Assembly (NCBI RefSeq): GCF_037975245.1
Contig: NC_092568.1
Span: 32,334,501-32,398,500, forward strand
DNA: 64,000 nt
Source: Apostichopus japonicus
Taxonomy: Eukaryota > Echinodermata > Holothuroidea > Aspidochirotida > Stichopodidae
Direction: 5' to 3'
In this document: positions 61,771 to 64,000 of the stretch, one piece after another
How the letters are laid out: each line of letters opens with the position of its first letter
How positions within the stretch are numbered: the first letter of the stretch is position 1
Position numbers and translations under genes: made by a program
The notes under the pieces: generated by a model
The model's database searches: none
Told to the model about the DNA's origin: nothing
Seen by the model: only the letters and a program-made list of their open reading frames with translations

Positions 61771-63737
61771 CTGTTTACATCTACCAGTTAATTTGTCGAA
61801 CAATTCTGTATCGGGTAAACTTCGGATTATCAGTCAGAAAGCGATCAATAATACGGCCGGCCTGTACGTAAGTGGCCATGGGGAAAGGTTTGAAGGGATT
61901 AGTTATTTTCCAGTATTGGGTATATATATAATACGGGGTCTGCAATCAACCACCTACTTCATACGTTTGAGTGTTCCATTGTAAAGAAATAAAAACATTG
62001 ACAATTTACTGAATAAGTTCCTTGTATGTGGTATCGTGCTATAATTATAATCTGTGATATCATACTGATCGCTGAGACCGTACAAGGAACTTCTGGGTAT
62101 AGTATTATTGATATGATGATGCAACCTTCGAAACAATGCTTTTGTTGTGACGGGGTGCTATTTATGTCGGTTAGGTATGATAAAGTCACTTCGCAAAGTT
62201 TAAACAATGACTTCACCTGAGGAGGGTCGTGATATATTGCATCACTTGAACAACAAGGACAATTTGACGTGTTGTCCATGCATATGAATGACGTCGCAAA
62301 ATATTTCACAATTTTTTTAACCAAATAGAATGAACAATGAAGTGAAATACATAAATGGTAGAAAGACCACTGATTCGTTTTCACTTGACTTGGTCTGTCT
62401 TGTATCATTCTAAATGTTTGACACAAAAGTGTTATCTATCATAGTGGAGGAGGGCACTAAGATTTTGTTACGTTCGGGCCGGAGAGCCGAGTCTAAAATT
62501 AAGGCCTTCTCTTTGAGAAGTTTTGGTGAAATGTGTTTAGATATTGGTGCTATATTTGGCGACTTTTGAAACAATGTTGAGGGTTTTTAAACTGTTGAGG
62601 TTGCATACCGTTATATATACATTTTATGTATTAATGTACTGGACACTATTAGTTTTTGTACTGTTGTCTGTCAGTGGGGAAGGGGGGGGGTGATTTTATT
62701 CTGAGAGCTAAATTAAGCCCTTAGTATAAAGTGTTTGCGCCCTTTTACCGAAGCACTGTATTCGGCGGCTGTGTATATCAGACCTACGTACGTTCCTCAA
62801 AGCCTTTGACAAACATTTTACGGAACAGAGAGTTCCGCGGAATAGCAACTTCCTGCCTCTATGCAGTACGTGTCGTAAGGAGGTATAAAAAAGTGGGGTA
62901 GGGGTAGGTCGGAAAATGTTGGCGTTGTCTATATCTCAAAATTTCGAAAATTCTTTCCAAATTTTCCCAAACGTTCGAAGTTTTATTCTGGAAGCTGTGT
63001 TGACTTTTATATCTAGAAAAGTATGACCTTTTAATATTGAAATTTCGAATGAGATCCAGTGAGCAGGGAGACAGATTTGGAGAACGCACAGCGACCTTTT
63101 TATGAAAACGCTTCCTTCCATCTTGCCATCAGCATTTCAAGGCGCACCCATGTGAGTAGCCTCACTATAGTGAGACATGACTCCAAGGGGTGAACTTCTG
63201 ACTGGACCTGGAAATCGAGGATCTCAAGCTCACGAAATTGATTTTGTTTTTAGTATTTGCCTGCAAGTTCTTATCGGCAGACGTTACTAAGAGTGCAAAA
63301 CTCGAACAGCGAGCACCTTACTTCGCAATTCCCTTTCCCGTTCCAGTTTGTGATTGCGAGCTATTGTATTTTCATCCAATGTTCAAGCGAATATGAAAAG
63401 TCGAGTCCCGGAGTGAATGTCCTGACATGTACATACGTTACATATCTTACTACTCTTGAAAAAGTTGTAGAAATTGTTTCTTCAAGTTGCTTACAGTACT
63501 TTTTTAAATTGCAAAATATTAATATTTGCTGCCCTCTATTACCGAAATTTGTGAGTCGTGTTTATCAGCTACTAAAAAAGGTTTTTCTTCAATGAAAACT
63601 AGTTCTCAAAGAAACAAACATAGTTTTGAAGATATTTGTAATAGTTGAGAAGTACAAATTTGGGGATGTGATTCACTGATTGAGAAACTTGATGTAGCCG
63701 TCATCATTTTAGTCAGCTGATTGCCACGTAGAATTCA

Positions 63738-63757
63738 TTACGTCAGCTCCGGCCAAT
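63738..63757 (+). promoter_or_regulatory. Putative RAB1 promoter: CRE-like site and CCAAT box
   Basis: TTACGTCA (63738-63745) resembles a CREB/ATF half-extended site, and CCAAT (63753-63757, in GGCCAATGG) is a consensus NF-Y box. They lie 166-185 bases before the proposed RAB1 ATG, a common distance for TATA-less housekeeping promoters. Inferred from motif and position only. Confidence 0.5.
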
Positions 63758-63922
63758 GGCAACACCCCCTCCAAGTTGTTCACCTTTGTATGTAACCACC
63801 ATATTGAAACTTCCTCGTCACAATAAGTAGTACGAACTCTATCTAGATTTGAACTATTTGCCGATTACTGAAGAAGAAGAAAACACATTTTACAAGCTTG
63901 GATAATCCTGCACATATCAATA

Positions 63923-63936
63923 ATGAATCCCGAATA
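63923..63936 (+). CDS. RAB1: Rab1 GTPase, first coding exon (gene continues past the window)
   Basis: Rab1 is the small GTPase of ER-to-Golgi traffic. The exon reads ATG AAT CCC GAA TA and is followed directly by GTAAGT, a consensus donor. It encodes MNPE plus two bases of a split codon, TAT or TAC if the next exon begins with T or C. Rab1 proteins begin MNPEYDYLFKLLLIGDSG, and few other families begin MNPEY. The start has A at -3. CRE-like and CCAAT motifs lie about 170-185 bases upstream. The rest of the gene is outside the window, so the call rests on 4-5 residues, the donor and the promoter-like context. Confidence 0.65.
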
Positions 63937-64000
63937 GTAAGTTTCGTGAAATCAAGGACACAATGGAGAAAAAGAGTAGAATATCTACGAGGGTGTTCTT

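Larger units (their letters stand above)
55905..63922. other. KPTN-RAB1 intergenic region
   Basis: The first 2.4 kb include the KPTN 3' flank and otherwise unremarkable AT-rich sequence. A hairpin element lies at 58335-58492, and a GC-rich cluster of nested TIR elements fills 58.8-61.8 kb. From 61.8 to 63.7 kb I see no family-level coding signal. The last 200 bases look like the RAB1 promoter. Confidence 0.5.

Noticed and set aside
60276-61984. Leu/Phe/Ser-rich frames beginning METSKNGVVGVRG, with apparent membrane segments
   Set aside because: The hydrophobic parts are encoded by the pyrimidine-only tracts and the frames break between the two copies.
61959-62426. 155-codon open frame on the minus strand
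   Set aside because: It has no recognisable motif and no splice or promoter context, its composition is typical of AT-rich chance frames, and it contains small inverted repeats at DNA level. Possibly worth a transcript check, but not supportable as a gene.
57590-62640. Weak similarity between about 57620-57690 and 62555-62625
   Set aside because: Both share phrases such as AAACAATGT...GG and ATACATATATA, but the match is short and diverged; possibly an old repeat, not enough to annotate.

Overview
The window is AT-rich metazoan genomic DNA: small exons with GT/AG introns, tRNA-derived SINEs, decayed LINEs, many short terminal-inverted-repeat (TIR) transposons and minisatellites. The protein sequences and repeat types fit a marine invertebrate deuterostome, most likely an echinoderm. 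That placement is inference; the species cannot be named from the sequence alone.

Three complete genes and the first coding exon of a fourth can be assembled exon by exon. (1) Spastin (SPAST), + strand, 1546-32319: 13 coding exons, 617 codons plus stop, with the ER hairpin, MIT domain, microtubule-binding region and a full AAA ATPase. Its catalytic residues fall at the same numbers as in human spastin (K388, E442, R498/R499). (2) PNO1, - strand, 41569-36250: 6 exons, 253 residues, a KH-domain ribosome assembly factor. It is tail-to-tail with SPAST. (3) Kaptin (KPTN), + strand, 44614-55904: 11 exons, 455 residues, a KICSTOR subunit. It is head-to-head with PNO1 across about 3 kb. (4) At the right edge, 63923-63936 (+) reads ATG AAT CCC GAA TA before a GTAAGT donor. 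This matches the start of Rab1 (MNPEY) and has CRE-like and CCAAT motifs upstream. The genes have unrelated housekeeping roles (microtubule severing, 40S assembly, mTORC1 control, ER-Golgi traffic); no joint pathway is implied.

Nearly everything else is repeat. At least six elements have clear TIRs and 8-bp target-site duplications (TSDs), so they are hAT-like non-autonomous elements: 6621-7002, 38910-39892, 40447-41092, 43402-44211, 48932-49467 and 51908-53543. A TTAA-flanked family is present twice (5484-5842 and 46705-47059, opposite orientations). Two SINE copies, a CR1/L2-like LINE 3' end, an L1/Tx1-like reverse transcriptase relic, a 91-bp minisatellite (SPAST intron 6), a 51+23-bp minisatellite (KPTN intron 9) and a tandemly duplicated GC-rich cluster (59.6-61.8 kb) make up most of the rest.

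I found no prokaryotic features, no CRISPR array and no credible new multi-gene system. The most interesting signals are the spastin translation-start layout, the Rab1 first exon, and the cluster of 8-bp-TSD elements with repeated subterminal motifs in and around PNO1 and KPTN.
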